The notes under the pieces: generated by a model | Told to the model about the DNA's origin: nothing | Database searches by the model: none | Seen by the model: the letters and a program-made list of their open reading frames with translations, nothing else | NCBI RefSeq assembly: GCF_009749525.1 | Contig: NZ_WOAC01000022.1 | Location: 1 to 64,000, forward strand | Origin: Mesorhizobium xinjiangense | GTDB taxonomy: Bacteria; Pseudomonadota; Alphaproteobacteria; Rhizobiales; Rhizobiaceae | Direction of reading: 5' to 3' | DNA: 64,000 nucleotides | Shown: positions 8,198 through 18,226 of the stretch, piece after piece | Layout of the letters: each line of letters begins with the position of its first letter | Numbering within the stretch: the stretch's first letter is position 1 | Translations under genes and position numbers: made by a program

Positions 8198-9850
8198 ATG
8201 GCAAAGAAAGTGGCGATCCTGGGAGGCGGCATCGGCGGTCTGACCGCCGCGCACGAATTGGCCCTGCGCGGCTTCGCCGTCGAGATATTCGACGCCCAGA
8301 CCATTCCCGGCGGCAAGGCCCGGACGATCCCCGCTCCGCATACCGGAACGCATGGCCGGCGCGATCTGCCCGGCGAGCACGGCTTTCGGTTCTTCCCCGC
8401 CTTCTACGTCCATTTGCCCGACAGCATGTCGCGCATACCCTACGGCGCGCGCGGGGCGACATGCGCCGAAAATCTGGTCGGCGTCGAAGCCATCCAGATT
8501 GCGCGTTACGACAAGCCGTCGGTGGAACTGCTTGCCCGCATTCCCAGGTCACTGGCCGATATCGAGATCTTGATACGCGAGGTGTACGGCCACATCCTGC
8601 CACTGCCGCTGGAAGACCTCGAATTCTTTGCCGGCAAGCTCTGGCAGGTGATGACCTCGTGCAAGGAACGCCGGCTGGCCGAACTCGAGAACGAGTCCTG
8701 GTGGGATTTCGTCGAGGCGGAAAATCGCAGCGCCGATTACCAGAAATTCCTCGCCGAGGGTCTGTCGCGCTCGCTGGTCGCCGCCAATGCGCGCAAGGGC
8801 AGCGCGCGCACCATCGGGCAGATACAGGTGCGGCTTGCCGATGGCATGATCGCCGGCGGCAAGGGCACGGACCGTGTGCTGAACGCGCCGACGAGCGAAG
8901 CGCTGCTGTTGCCCTGGATTGCCGAGATTGCCCGCCTCGGCGGCACCTATCATACGCGCAGCCGGGTGACGCGGATTTCCATGGACGGGGATCGCATATC
9001 CGCCGCGACCGTCTCCGGTCCCGACGGCGAGAAAGAGGTCGAGGCGGACTATTTCGTCGCCGCCATCCCGATCGAGCATTTCACACCGCTGATCAGCGAC
9101 GAGATGGTCGGCCGTGCCCCGGAACTGGCCGGCGTCAGGCAACTGGCGCCGAATGTGCGCTGGATGAACGGAATCCAGTTCTTCCTCAAGCAGGACGTGC
9201 CGATCGTCGACGGCCATTCCCTCTATGTCGACAGTCCCTGGGCGATCACCTCGATCTCGGAGGCGCAGCTCTGGCGCGGCATCGACCTGTCGCGCTATGG
9301 CGACGGCACGGTGCGCGGCATCCTCTCGGTCGACATCTCGGACTGGGACGCGCGCGGCACCTTCGTCAAAAAGAAGGCGAGGGACGTCGTGGCTGCCGAG
9401 GACATCGCAAAAGAGGTCTGGGAGGAATTGAAACGCAGCCAGAATGTCGGCGGCCGCGTGCAGTTGAGCGACGACATGCTGCACAGCTGGTTTCTGGATA
9501 CGGATATCGAGATCCCGCACGCCGACAGGCCGCATGCCACGATCAATCTGGAGCCGTTGTTCATCAATGAACCGCGTTCCTGGCCGGTGCGCCCGGCAGC
9601 GAAGACGGCCATCCGCAACCTCGTGCTCGCCTCCGACTACGTGCAGACGGAGACCGACCTTGCCTGCATGGAAGCGGCAAACGAGGCGGCGCGCCGGGCT
9701 GTCAACGCGATACTCGACGATGCCTGCTCGCACGACGAGCGCTGCCGGTTGTGGGACATGCCGATGCCGTCCGTGTTGAGCGCCTGGCGGGCGCATGACA
9801 AGACGCGCTTCAAGGCGGGTAAACCCTGGGACGGACATCTGTTCTTTTGA
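8198..9850 (+). CDS. FAD-dependent oxidoreductase, phytoene-desaturase / HpnE-like
   Basis: The 550-residue flavoprotein starts with a dinucleotide-binding fold, AILGGGIGGLTAAHELALRG (GGGIGG at 9-14, acidic end FDA at 31-33). It keeps the amine-oxidase/phytoene-desaturase features PGGKART, EHGFRFFPAFY and a C-terminal FAD motif around NLVLASDYVQTET with CMEAANEAARRA. Homologues desaturate or dehydroxylate isoprenoid chains such as phytoene or hydroxysqualene. No phytoene or squalene synthase gene lies nearby, so the substrate is unknown. It probably forms an operon with the CrtC-like gene 34 bases downstream. The fold is certain; the reaction is not. Confidence 0.85.
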   Translation: MAKKVAILGGGIGGLTAAHELALRGFAVEIFDAQTIPGGKARTIPAPHTGTHGRRDLPGEHGFRFFPAFYVHLPDSMSRIPYGARGATCAENLVGVEAIQIARYDKPSVELLARIPRSLADIEILIREVYGHILPLPLEDLEFFAGKLWQVMTSCKERRLAELENESWWDFVEAENRSADYQKFLAEGLSRSLVAANARKGSARTIGQIQVRLADGMIAGGKGTDRVLNAPTSEALLLPWIAEIARLGGTYHTRSRVTRISMDGDRISAATVSGPDGEKEVEADYFVAAIPIEHFTPLISDEMVGRAPELAGVRQLAPNVRWMNGIQFFLKQDVPIVDGHSLYVDSPWAITSISEAQLWRGIDLSRYGDGTVRGILSVDISDWDARGTFVKKKARDVVAAEDIAKEVWEELKRSQNVGGRVQLSDDMLHSWFLDTDIEIPHADRPHATINLEPLFINEPRSWPVRPAAKTAIRNLVLASDYVQTETDLACMEAANEAARRAVNAILDDACSHDERCRLWDMPMPSVLSAWRAHDKTRFKAGKPWDGHLFF

Positions 9851-9884
9851 GCCTGCAAGCGAATAACCGGAAAGGGAATACGCA

Positions 9885-11000
9885 ATGGAAGCCGATGCCG
9901 GACTGATCAAACGTCTCCGCCGGGCCATGCTGGCGCGCGCCGGCGAAGCGAATTTGCCCGGTCCACCGCGTCAGCCCGCGCCATTGCGCAGCGGCGAGGC
10001 GATCACGGCGCGCGACGACGGTTTTCACTTCCAGGACTTCCAGCATCACTCGCACAAGCTGTTCTATGTCGAATGGTGGTACTATAATTTCCAGGATCCG
10101 GTTTCCGGCCTGTCGGGCATGGTGACCTTCGCCGTGAGCAATCCCGGAAACGAGCTCGACCTTGGCACGGCAAGCCTCAACATGGCCGTTTTCCAGCCCG
10201 GCAAGGAGGTGGTTACGGACATCGAGTTCTTCCACATCACCCACTTCGCCGCCGCGCCCGAATGCGCCGATGTGACGATTGCCTCGAATACGGTGAAGGT
10301 TGTCGATCCCGATACGTACCGCGTGCGCGCACGGACCGGGGACGGCGCGGTAAGCATGGACCTGACGTTTCATCGCAAGGGCCCCTCGCAGTTGCTGGCC
10401 AACAACGTGCCGGGATACTCGGACTGGGAGGTTTCCAGCTGGCTGGTCTACATGCCGGGGGCGCAAGTGGAGGGCAGCGTCGTGGTCGACGGCCAGACAT
10501 ACGGGCTTTCCGACGCCAAGGGCTATCACGACCATGACTGGGGCATGTGGATGCTGCCCGAGCGCATCTGGAGCTGGGCGCAGTTCTCGACACCCGATCA
10601 CACGGTGGCGTTCGATGTCGGCTTCCATGCCGCCTTTCAGAAGTCGACGGCCTATCTTCGCTGGGGCGACAAGGCGCTCTATTTTCCGCAGGACCGATTC
10701 AAGGCCACCCAGAGCGACTGGCAAAGCTGGTGGCATTTCTGGGACTACCCGACACGGGTTTCCTTCGAAGGTGTCGATGCCGGCGGCGAATATATTCTGC
10801 GGCTCGAATGGCAGGTCGCCGAAACCTCGACGCTATGGAAATACCCGCTGATCGTGTTCGAGCAGGCATGCAACTTTACCGGCCAACTCCTTGCCAGAGA
10901 ATCGGAAACGGGCAAGGCCGGCGCCGTTCTTGCCGAAATCTCGACACCGGGCTTTTGCGAATATACCGATCGCTGGATCGGCGGCCACAGGGACGAATAG
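9885..11000 (+). CDS. CrtC/AttH-like lipocalin-fold protein (carotenoid 1,2-hydratase family)
   Basis: The 371-residue protein has the two signatures of the AttH/CrtC superfamily: FYVEWWYYNF (residues 60-69) in the first lipocalin-like barrel and GYHDHDWG (213-220) at the start of the second. CrtC enzymes add water to an acyclic carotenoid end, and AttH relatives act on other isoprenoid-like or hydrophobic substrates. No signal peptide is seen. It follows the phytoene-desaturase-like gene by 34 bases and is convergent with the cyclase gene. The pairing suggests two steps on one hydrophobic molecule. The true substrate cannot be read from the sequence. Confidence 0.82.
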   Translation: MEADAGLIKRLRRAMLARAGEANLPGPPRQPAPLRSGEAITARDDGFHFQDFQHHSHKLFYVEWWYYNFQDPVSGLSGMVTFAVSNPGNELDLGTASLNMAVFQPGKEVVTDIEFFHITHFAAAPECADVTIASNTVKVVDPDTYRVRARTGDGAVSMDLTFHRKGPSQLLANNVPGYSDWEVSSWLVYMPGAQVEGSVVVDGQTYGLSDAKGYHDHDWGMWMLPERIWSWAQFSTPDHTVAFDVGFHAAFQKSTAYLRWGDKALYFPQDRFKATQSDWQSWWHFWDYPTRVSFEGVDAGGEYILRLEWQVAETSTLWKYPLIVFEQACNFTGQLLARESETGKAGAVLAEISTPGFCEYTDRWIGGHRDE

Positions 11001-11034
11001 AACGGGAGCCGCAGGGGTGTAGCGAGAGCCCCTT

Positions 11035-14000
11035 CTACTTCTCGCGCAGCTGGTGCACGCCCGTCCAGTCGTCCGCCACGCCGTCGCGCATATTGGTTCT
11101 GGCCCGCTCCAGATAGGCTTTCGCGGGGATATCGTGCGGAACGCTGCCGACACAGTCGCTGAATGCTTCGGCGGCGTTCGCGAAATCCCTGGCGTAATAT
11201 TGCGCGACGCCTTCCTCGTAGCGCGCCAGCATGCGGCGCAGCGGCTCGGCCCGATCCGCGGGAAGCGCGTCGATCACCTCGAAGAGGCGGATCGGCATCT
11301 GTTTGCCGACAACCGTGATGTAGTCGACCTGGCGAAGAGCGAACTGGCCCGGATCGGTCAATTCGCCAAAGGTGCTTTCGGCGATCAGCGTGCTTGCGCG
11401 GTATCGCCGGGTCAGCCCCTCCACCCGGGCGGCAAGGTTCACCGTATCGCCGATCGAGCCGCCGCGTATCTGGTTGAGGCCGCCCACGGCGCCGAGCACC
11501 ACGTCGCCGGTGCTCATGCCGATGCCGAAGCCCGGCACGGGCAGGCCGCGCTTTTCGAGCGTGCCGTGCAGGCGCCGCAGTTCACGGCTGAGTGCAATGG
11601 CCGCCTGCACGACGACATCGGCCGGCGTTTCGAACAGGCTCAGCACCGCGTCGCCGATGAAATTGTCGACATAGCCGCCCGCCCTCAGCACTTCGCTTTC
11701 CATGGCCGCGAAGAGCTCGTTGAACAGTTCCATGCTCGCCTGCGGCCCGATCGCCTCGACGATGCCGGTCGAGCCGCGCATGTCGCAGAACATCACCGTC
11801 ATGCGCTTGGGCGCAAAATCGCCGATCCGCAGCTCGGTGATTTCGCTGTGTCCCAGGGCGCGCAGAATGAATTGCGGCACGAACCGGCCATGCGCCGTCG
11901 TCAAGGAGACCCGCCGGGACTGCTCGCGGTCGAGGCTGCGCTTCAGGCGCTCGTGGCGCAAGGCGGCGACGAGGGGTGCGGCGATGGTGCGGAGTTGCCC
12001 GGCCGGCACGGCGTGTCCGCCATCGCGATCGGACTGCACCAGGAGACAGGCCACGGTGCCGTCATATTGCGGCAGGGAGACGCTCATCTGCTGGACCGCA
12101 GTCTGCGAGGCGTGCTGCACGATGGAGAGTTCCGTCGTTTCGGCAGACTTTCGGGCAGCGGTCGCAGCATCGCTCCGGGTCGCCACGCCCGTGTGATCGA
12201 CCGACACGGCGCCGGACTTTCCACGCGTTGCCCGCAGCAGGGTGAACGCCTCGCCGTCCTCCAGTAGGACGAGTTCGAGATAGGTGCCGCCGAGCATATC
12301 GAGAATGCGCTGCGATGTGTTGGCGGTGAGTGCGTCGAGCCCCCCGGTCTCCGCCGCCGGGTCGGCCGGGAGAGGACCGCTTCGCACCGGCGTTGCACTG
12401 CCTTCGCTGCGCAATGGCAGTTGCCAGGACCGGTTTCCGGCAAGCCGGGAGGCAAATACCGGCGAGCCCCATGCCCTGGCCCGGTCTACTGCTTCTGAGT
12501 GATCGGATGCGCCGCGCGAAAGTCCCAGTTCGGCTTCGAGGCGCGACAGGCTGTCGGCGGCGAACCCGGCATAGAGAACCGGTAGCGTCGAGCCATGACC
12601 CCTTTGCGTATCGCCCGGCTGGAGCGTGTGGCCCAGCCCTTCCAGTGCCTTGAGGCGGTCGCCGGCAGCCCATCTGGCAAGGCACTCGGCGAGACCCGCC
12701 AGCGGTACCACGTCGACGGCGCCCTTGTCGGCCCAGTGCCTCAGGCGCCGCGCGCCCTTGCCGGCGAGCCGGGCGAGCATTTTCGGCGTCGTGCCGGCGC
12801 GGGCGCATTCGGATGCGGCCAGGGTGCGCAAGAGGATGGCGTGGGGGACGTAGAACTGTCCCTGCAGGGCGTCGGAATGGCGGTCGATCTCGCGGGTTGC
12901 GGCCAGACACGCCATCATGTCCCCGGCGATCGCATGGCGCAGCGCCTGGTACAGCTTGACGTAGCACAGCGAGGTGAAGTCGCCGTGATCCAGGCAGTAG
13001 GCCTCATGCTTGTCGTCGTCGGGCAGGGGCGCTTCGCCCGGGTCAGCCGCCGCCCACTCGATGAATTCGAGCATCATTGCGAGAAGGAACGCGACCTTGC
13101 TCTGGTTGTGCCTGGTGGAGATGGAATGAGCCTGCCTTGCCATGGCGCGGACATCCGCCAGCGGCGTGCCCGACCAGAAGGCGTCGTTGCACCGGTGCCA
13201 CATGCAGTAGGTGGCGAATTCGAGGTCGCCGGTGGCGATGCCGGCCTTCTCGCCCTCCAGCAGATGTTCGGCGATGAGGTCGCGCCCCTCCTGCCAATGG
13301 CGGACGAAGACGTTGAACAGCATGTGCACACGCGCGCGCAGATGATCGGCCTTGAACTTCTCGATCAGGCGCAGCGCCAGGATTCCGTAACCGTAGCCGG
13401 CCTCGACGCGGCCCAGCATGGCGCACATCGCCAGGCCGTAACACTCCCAGCCGAAGGCCGAGGCAATGCAGTTTCCCTTCTGCACGGACAGCCGCACCAT
13501 GCGCAACACGATCAGCGCAAACAGGTTGGGCGCGGCGAAATAGGCCGCCGAGGCGGCAAGCATGAGGATCTCCATTTCGCGCTCCGAGCGCTCGTCGCGC
13601 ATGCGCGGAAGCTGGAACAGCTCTTCGCTCGTGTAGCGGCGCAGGACCAGCATGGTGCGCGCGAAGCTCGTCGCCACGTTCGCCTTGACTGCATGGCGCG
13701 GCAGCGGTGCCTTCAGGCGCCGCAGCGTGTCGAGCGCCATGTCCAGGGCTTCGGGATAGGCCATCGCGCTGACCCGCTCCTGCAGCAGGATTGCACGGGC
13801 ACGCGCCCAGTCCGCGACGTCGCGCGCGTTTTCCGCGGCATCGCGGCAGAAGTCTTCGAGTGCTTGCCTTTCGCCGCACAGATACGCCGCTTCGGCGCCC
13901 GCGAGATGGACCATGCGAGTGTTTTCGTAGCCGAGCGACCATGCATCGTCCTGCAGAACGACCATCGCTGCCCTCGCAAAGGCCAGGGCCATGCTCGGTC

Positions 14001-15399
14001 CGCCGGCATCGAGCGCGCGTCTGGCGGCAAGAGTGTTGAGGTCGAAGACGCGCTGGCGCTCGGCCCGATCGGGGATCGCATCTGGAGCGTGGTTGAACAG
14101 GGAGACGGCCCGAAACAGCCAGACATTGTCTGCTTCCTCGTCGAACCGGCGGGCAAATATCCGTGCGCCGCGCAGGCGGAAACTGCCCATATCGGCCGCG
14201 GACGCACGATCATGGGCCGCCTGCTGCACGGTATCATGGGCGAAGCGAAGCTCCTGCCGATCCGGATCGGTGATCTTGCCTTGCGATGTTGATCCGACGA
14301 CGAGGTGGCGCATCTTCAACGCCTCGACCTGCGAGCGGATATCGTCCACCGGTACGGATCCGACTTCGGCCAGCAAGGCGATGTCGAATGTCTGGCCCAT
14401 CGCCGCAGCAATTGTCAGCGTGCGAAGCATTTGCGGTTCCAGCGCAGACAATCTCAGGTCGACGAGATTGTGAACCCCGGTATCGCTCAGCAGCTCTTGT
14501 GCTTCGTCGAAGAGTTGCGACCACGCGCTGCTTTTCGGATCGCGCTGCAGCATCTGCCTTTGCACCAGCACGTCGACAAAATTGACGGCTGCGAGCGGGA
14601 CCCCGCCCGTCGACTGCTTGATCTGCCTGCTCAACTGCCCGATGATTTCCGGTGGAAGCTCGACCGACTGATGGATGAAGGCCTGGATCTCGGCCTCCGA
14701 AAGGCCGCCGACCGTCAATTCCAGCGCCTTGACCCCCGCGACCTGCACGGAGCGAAGGAATGTCGACACCCTTTGCTGCCTGTCCGCAACCTTGTCGTCG
14801 GAGCGAAAGGCGACGAGTACCGCCACATTCTGCACATCCGGATCGACGACGAGGTCGCACAGGAGGCGCAGCGTCGCCGCATCGGCCCATTGCAGGTCAT
14901 CGAGATGAAAGATCAATCTGTGCTCGGGTGTCGCCAGTGCCGCGACGAGCTTGCGCAGAACGATGGACAACCGGACCTGGTTCTCCTGCGGTGCCAGTTC
15001 GATGAGTTCCGGCTGCGCCCCGAGGACTTCACCCATGCGCGGGCACAGATTGATCACCAACTGGCCGTTCGGGCTGACGGCGTCGACCAAGCGGTTGCGC
15101 AGGGCGGAGCGCTGATCGCCGGGCAGGGCCAGTATGCGTTCGGCCAGGGCCGAAAGCGCATCGGTGAAGAAGCGGGCCGGCCCCAGGTCGAGATACTGGT
15201 CGAACTTGGTCGAGACGAGCCAGTATCCGCCTTCGAGACCGTCCAGAACCTCGCCTGCGAGGGTCGACTTGCCGACCCCTGCCTTGCCGGAGACGAGGAC
15301 CACCCTGGTCTCGTTGCCCGCCCTGTCGGTGAGGAATTGACACACGCGGGCGATTTCCGCGTCCCTGCCGATCAATCTCTTCTTGTGTTCCAGTTGCAT
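11035..15399 (-). CDS. large ATPase-adenylate/guanylate cyclase signalling protein
   Basis: The protein is about 1454 residues long. Its N-terminal STAND/AAA-type ATPase has Walker A GKAGVGKS (38-45) and a Walker B region with LIFHLDDLQWADAATLRLL. A long helical, TPR-like middle (about 350-1000) follows, then a GAF-like segment (about 1040-1170), a class III nucleotide cyclase domain (about 1195-1380) and a short TPR-like tail. The cyclase keeps both metal aspartates (FCDMRGST, FIGDAVLSLF) and the transition-state Asn/Arg (VNLAAR). The usual base-specifying Lys is Asn (VDNFIGD) and the usual Thr/Asp is Gly (GGSIGD). The start is taken as ATG 15399, which begins LEHKKRLIGRDAEI; an in-frame ATG at 15480 cannot be excluded, and neither has a strong ribosome site. 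It is convergent with the CrtC-like gene. Confidence 0.88.
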   Translation of the reverse strand: MQLEHKKRLIGRDAEIARVCQFLTDRAGNETRVVLVSGKAGVGKSTLAGEVLDGLEGGYWLVSTKFDQYLDLGPARFFTDALSALAERILALPGDQRSALRNRLVDAVSPNGQLVINLCPRMGEVLGAQPELIELAPQENQVRLSIVLRKLVAALATPEHRLIFHLDDLQWADAATLRLLCDLVVDPDVQNVAVLVAFRSDDKVADRQQRVSTFLRSVQVAGVKALELTVGGLSEAEIQAFIHQSVELPPEIIGQLSRQIKQSTGGVPLAAVNFVDVLVQRQMLQRDPKSSAWSQLFDEAQELLSDTGVHNLVDLRLSALEPQMLRTLTIAAAMGQTFDIALLAEVGSVPVDDIRSQVEALKMRHLVVGSTSQGKITDPDRQELRFAHDTVQQAAHDRASAADMGSFRLRGARIFARRFDEEADNVWLFRAVSLFNHAPDAIPDRAERQRVFDLNTLAARRALDAGGPSMALAFARAAMVVLQDDAWSLGYENTRMVHLAGAEAAYLCGERQALEDFCRDAAENARDVADWARARAILLQERVSAMAYPEALDMALDTLRRLKAPLPRHAVKANVATSFARTMLVLRRYTSEELFQLPRMRDERSEREMEILMLAASAAYFAAPNLFALIVLRMVRLSVQKGNCIASAFGWECYGLAMCAMLGRVEAGYGYGILALRLIEKFKADHLRARVHMLFNVFVRHWQEGRDLIAEHLLEGEKAGIATGDLEFATYCMWHRCNDAFWSGTPLADVRAMARQAHSISTRHNQSKVAFLLAMMLEFIEWAAADPGEAPLPDDDKHEAYCLDHGDFTSLCYVKLYQALRHAIAGDMMACLAATREIDRHSDALQGQFYVPHAILLRTLAASECARAGTTPKMLARLAGKGARRLRHWADKGAVDVVPLAGLAECLARWAAGDRLKALEGLGHTLQPGDTQRGHGSTLPVLYAGFAADSLSRLEAELGLSRGASDHSEAVDRARAWGSPVFASRLAGNRSWQLPLRSEGSATPVRSGPLPADPAAETGGLDALTANTSQRILDMLGGTYLELVLLEDGEAFTLLRATRGKSGAVSVDHTGVATRSDAATAARKSAETTELSIVQHASQTAVQQMSVSLPQYDGTVACLLVQSDRDGGHAVPAGQLRTIAAPLVAALRHERLKRSLDREQSRRVSLTTAHGRFVPQFILRALGHSEITELRIGDFAPKRMTVMFCDMRGSTGIVEAIGPQASMELFNELFAAMESEVLRAGGYVDNFIGDAVLSLFETPADVVVQAAIALSRELRRLHGTLEKRGLPVPGFGIGMSTGDVVLGAVGGLNQIRGGSIGDTVNLAARVEGLTRRYRASTLIAESTFGELTDPGQFALRQVDYITVVGKQMPIRLFEVIDALPADRAEPLRRMLARYEEGVAQYYARDFANAAEAFSDCVGSVPHDIPAKAYLERARTNMRDGVADDWTGVHQLREK

Positions 15400-15519
15400 C
15401 GATGCTGCCGCCCGCCGCGCGATACGCAATTTCGATACTGCCTTCGGCCCGGTCAATCTAGCGCAGATTGTCGGCCTCATGTCGATAGTTGCCACAGGGC
15501 GGCGGCTCGCCGGCCCCAA

Positions 15520-16917
15520 TCATCGCCCGGGTGGGGTTGTCCTGGCGGCCACGCTCGATCTCCAATTCTCAGCATATTGTCGGAGCAGCGCGGAGCGATA
15601 TATCGGGGCTGCGGGCGCGGGCGGGGCAGGGGGTGTGGCGCGCCCGGCCAGCAGGGCGGCGCCAACGCTCGTGCCCGTTCCGTCTTCTTCCTGAGCCGCC
15701 ACAGGCCGGCCTGTGGCGGCAGACAGCATCGAGAGATAGGGCGCGTTCGCGGCAAAGGGACCTTCGACCACGATTGCTCCGTCCGCGCCGATCAGGTCGA
15801 GGCAGGTCGCCGTCATCAGGGCCAGGTAGAACGAGGCGGCGACGTACCGCCGCCCTCCCGCAGGTTCTTCACCAAGCCACTCTGCCGCATGGTCGGGGAA
15901 GGGGCCAGATCCCTGCTGAACCGACGGCAGCAACATGATGCTTTGGCTTAGGGTGTCTTCGAGGTCGGCATCGTTCGAGCGTCGTTCGGCGTCCTTCATG
16001 ACCGTCTCGAATTCGCGTCCGCCCATGAACCGCGCCGAGGCGACGGGATCGCTATGGGCGTTGACGTTGATCAGCGTGTCGCGCGCGGGATCCAGCACTG
16101 CCTTGCCGCTGCCGACGGCCATGGCAACCACCCATGTGCCGGTCGACACAACGGCAAACGGGGGTTTGCGCGTTTCCAGGTGCGGCAGCAGGGAGGCGTT
16201 GGAATCGTGGATGCCGCAGACGACCGGTGTTGCGGGATCAAGGCCGGTGCGCGCCGCGATCTGCGGCAGGACGGGGCCGAGCACCGCGCCTGCTCGGCGC
16301 AGCGGCGGGAACAGCTTTCGCCACCCTGCGGCATCGGCCAATGTCGAGAAATCGCCCGACTGCGGGTTCCATAGATCGGTGTGACAGCCGAGCGACGTCG
16401 CCTCGCTCGCAACGACGCCCGTAAGCCGGTATGTCCAGTACTGCGGATAGGTCAGGAACGCGTGCGCCGTCGCGAATGCGTCGGGAAAGGTCTGCTGCAG
16501 CCAGAAGATCTGGGCGCCGAGATTGAGACCGGCCGGCAGACGCGGCGATCCCGTTTCGGCAAAGGGAGGGCGTATCGCCTCGTAGTCGGCGCGGAGGTCG
16601 TCCGGTCCTTCATGCTCATAGTCGAGCACCGGCAGGACGAGGTCGCCCTGCCGGTCGATCAGCGCCGCCGTCGCGCCATGCGTCGTCACCGAAACGGCGT
16701 CGATCGGATGGTCGCGCCGGAGCGTGGCCAGGCCGTCGAGGACGAAGGACCACAGCGCCTCGACATCATGATGCGGATAGGGGCCTTGCGTTCGCGGCCG
16801 GTTGGGTTGGCGGATCGCTGCTATCTCGGTGCGTCGTTTGAGGTCGACCAGCGCCAGCTTGGCATTGGTCTTGCCGATATCGATTACGGCGACGTGGCGG
16901 GTTTCGGCGGGGTTCAT
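15520..16917 (-). CDS. rhaK: FGGY-family kinase of the rhamnose locus (L-rhamnulokinase-type)
   Basis: The 465-residue FGGY carbohydrate kinase begins [18 protein letters not shown] (phosphate-1 motif) and has [29 protein letters not shown] and [15 protein letters not shown] (phosphate-2 region). In rhizobial rhamnose loci this gene is rhaK and is needed for growth on rhamnose and for transporter activity. The ATG at 16917 overlaps the rhaU stop by four bases and starts the conserved region. It is the last gene of the rhaRSTPQUK operon. Its expected reaction is ATP-dependent phosphorylation of L-rhamnulose before cleavage by RhaD. The family is certain; the substrate is assigned from the locus. 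Confidence 0.9.
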   Translation of the reverse strand: MNPAETRHVAVIDIGKTNAKLALVDLKRRTEIAAIRQPNRPRTQGPYPHHDVEALWSFVLDGLATLRRDHPIDAVSVTTHGATAALIDRQGDLVLPVLDYEHEGPDDLRADYEAIRPPFAETGSPRLPAGLNLGAQIFWLQQTFPDAFATAHAFLTYPQYWTYRLTGVVASEATSLGCHTDLWNPQSGDFSTLADAAGWRKLFPPLRRAGAVLGPVLPQIAARTGLDPATPVVCGIHDSNASLLPHLETRKPPFAVVSTGTWVVAMAVGSGKAVLDPARDTLINVNAHSDPVASARFMGGREFETVMKDAERRSNDADLEDTLSQSIMLLPSVQQGSGPFPDHAAEWLGEEPAGGRRYVAASFYLALMTATCLDLIGADGAIVVEGPFAANAPYLSMLSAATGRPVAAQEEDGTGTSVGAALLAGRATPPAPPAPAAPIYRSALLRQYAENWRSSVAARTTPPGR

Positions 16918-17231
16918 TGCATATGGAAGACGGTCTCGAGCGGGGCCGAGACCGGCTCGTTGTCGGGATGGGTCTGCATGATGTCGGCCATATGGGCCCA
17001 CCAGCGCTGCATCACCGGATGCTTCGGCAGATTGTCCATCGCGTGGCCGTCGCTGCGCCACAAGACGGCGAACAGGATGTCGGTTTCCGCGTCGAGATGA
17101 ATGGAATAGTCGGATATGCCGGCCTGCTTCAAAAGCGTGGCGAGTTCAGGCCAGATCGCATCATGCCGGCGCACGTACTCCTCGTGCATGCCGGGGTTTA
17201 GCTTCATCTTGAATGCGTATTTCTCGGCCAT
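16914..17231 (-). CDS. rhaU: L-rhamnose mutarotase
   Basis: The 105-residue protein belongs to the RhaM/RhaU family of dimeric ferredoxin-fold mutarotases, which interconvert the anomers of L-rhamnose so that the isomerase gets the right form. Family motifs are [24 protein letters not shown] (with His23 as the likely catalytic His), ISDYSIHLD and [15 protein letters not shown]. Length is normal. The gene overlaps rhaQ by one base and rhaK by four. It lies inside the transporter operon, as in Rhizobium. Confidence 0.95.
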   Translation of the reverse strand: MAEKYAFKMKLNPGMHEEYVRRHDAIWPELATLLKQAGISDYSIHLDAETDILFAVLWRSDGHAMDNLPKHPVMQRWWAHMADIMQTHPDNEPVSAPLETVFHMQ

Positions 17232-18226
17232 CACACGGTGCGCGCCTTCTTCAGCCTTTGCCACAGGATCGGCAGGGCGATGACGGTAATCAAGAGCATC
17301 CCGATGGCGATGGACATGACGATGCCCGGAACGTTGAGCAGGCCGAGCCCGAACGTCACCAGACCCATGATGACGGCCGCCAGCACGACGCCGACGATCG
17401 AGCCGGAACCGCCGAGGATAGAGACGCCGCCCAGCACGACCATGGTGATGACCTCCAGTTCGTAGCCCTGGGCGATCGACGGCCGGGTGGAGCCGAGCCG
17501 CGAGGTCAGAAGCACCGAAGCGACGCCCGCCATCAGGCCGGTGAGGCAGAAAAGGATGAACTTCACCCGCTCCACACGAATGCCGGAGAAGGCGGCGGCG
17601 ACCGGGTTGTTGCCGATCGTGAAGACCGTGCGGCCGAAGACGGTCCGATGCAGGAGAAACCAGAAGACGACGGCCATGACGGCGAACAGGACGATCTCGA
17701 ACGAGACCACCCACCAGACATAGCCCTGGCCGAAATAGGCGAAGCTCTGCGGATAGCCGCGATAGGCTTCGTCTCCGAGAACGATAAAGGCGATGCCGCG
17801 AAACAGGCTCATCGTGCCGATGGTGACGACGATGGAAGGCAGCCCCAGCCGGGTCACCAATAGGCCGTTGAAGGCGCCGCACGCCAGACCCACGGCGAGC
17901 CCGACAATGACGAGACCGGGCGTGTCGAGGCCGGCCTGCATGGCCATGCCCATGGCAGTCGACGCCAGCGCGATGATCGCGGCGACGGACAGGTCGATCT
18001 CGCCGGCAATGATCAACAGCGCCATGGCCAGCGCGATCAGCCCCTTTTCGACGAAGTTGAAGGTCAGGTCGGAGATCGACCAGGCATTGAGGAAATAGGG
18101 CGAAGCCAAGCTGTTGACGATGAAAATGGCCACCGCCACGAGCACCAGAAGCGCTTCCCACGAAAACAGCGCCGAACGCAGCGGCGAGTCGAGGCGGTCA
18201 GGAATGTGCCGGTCGATGGTCGTCAT
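17231..18226 (-). CDS. rhaQ: rhamnose ABC transporter permease
   Basis: The 331-residue inner-membrane protein is of the RbsC/AraH permease family. About eight to ten hydrophobic helices are visible, with the conserved stretches [47 protein letters not shown] and [18 protein letters not shown]. The ATG at 18226 overlaps the end of rhaP by four bases. With RhaP it forms the heterodimeric channel driven by RhaT. The RhaP and RhaQ symbols are assigned by operon order and could be swapped. Confidence 0.92.
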   Translation of the reverse strand: MTTIDRHIPDRLDSPLRSALFSWEALLVLVAVAIFIVNSLASPYFLNAWSISDLTFNFVEKGLIALAMALLIIAGEIDLSVAAIIALASTAMGMAMQAGLDTPGLVIVGLAVGLACGAFNGLLVTRLGLPSIVVTIGTMSLFRGIAFIVLGDEAYRGYPQSFAYFGQGYVWWVVSFEIVLFAVMAVVFWFLLHRTVFGRTVFTIGNNPVAAAFSGIRVERVKFILFCLTGLMAGVASVLLTSRLGSTRPSIAQGYELEVITMVVLGGVSILGGSGSIVGVVLAAVIMGLVTFGLGLLNVPGIVMSIAIGMLLITVIALPILWQRLKKARTV

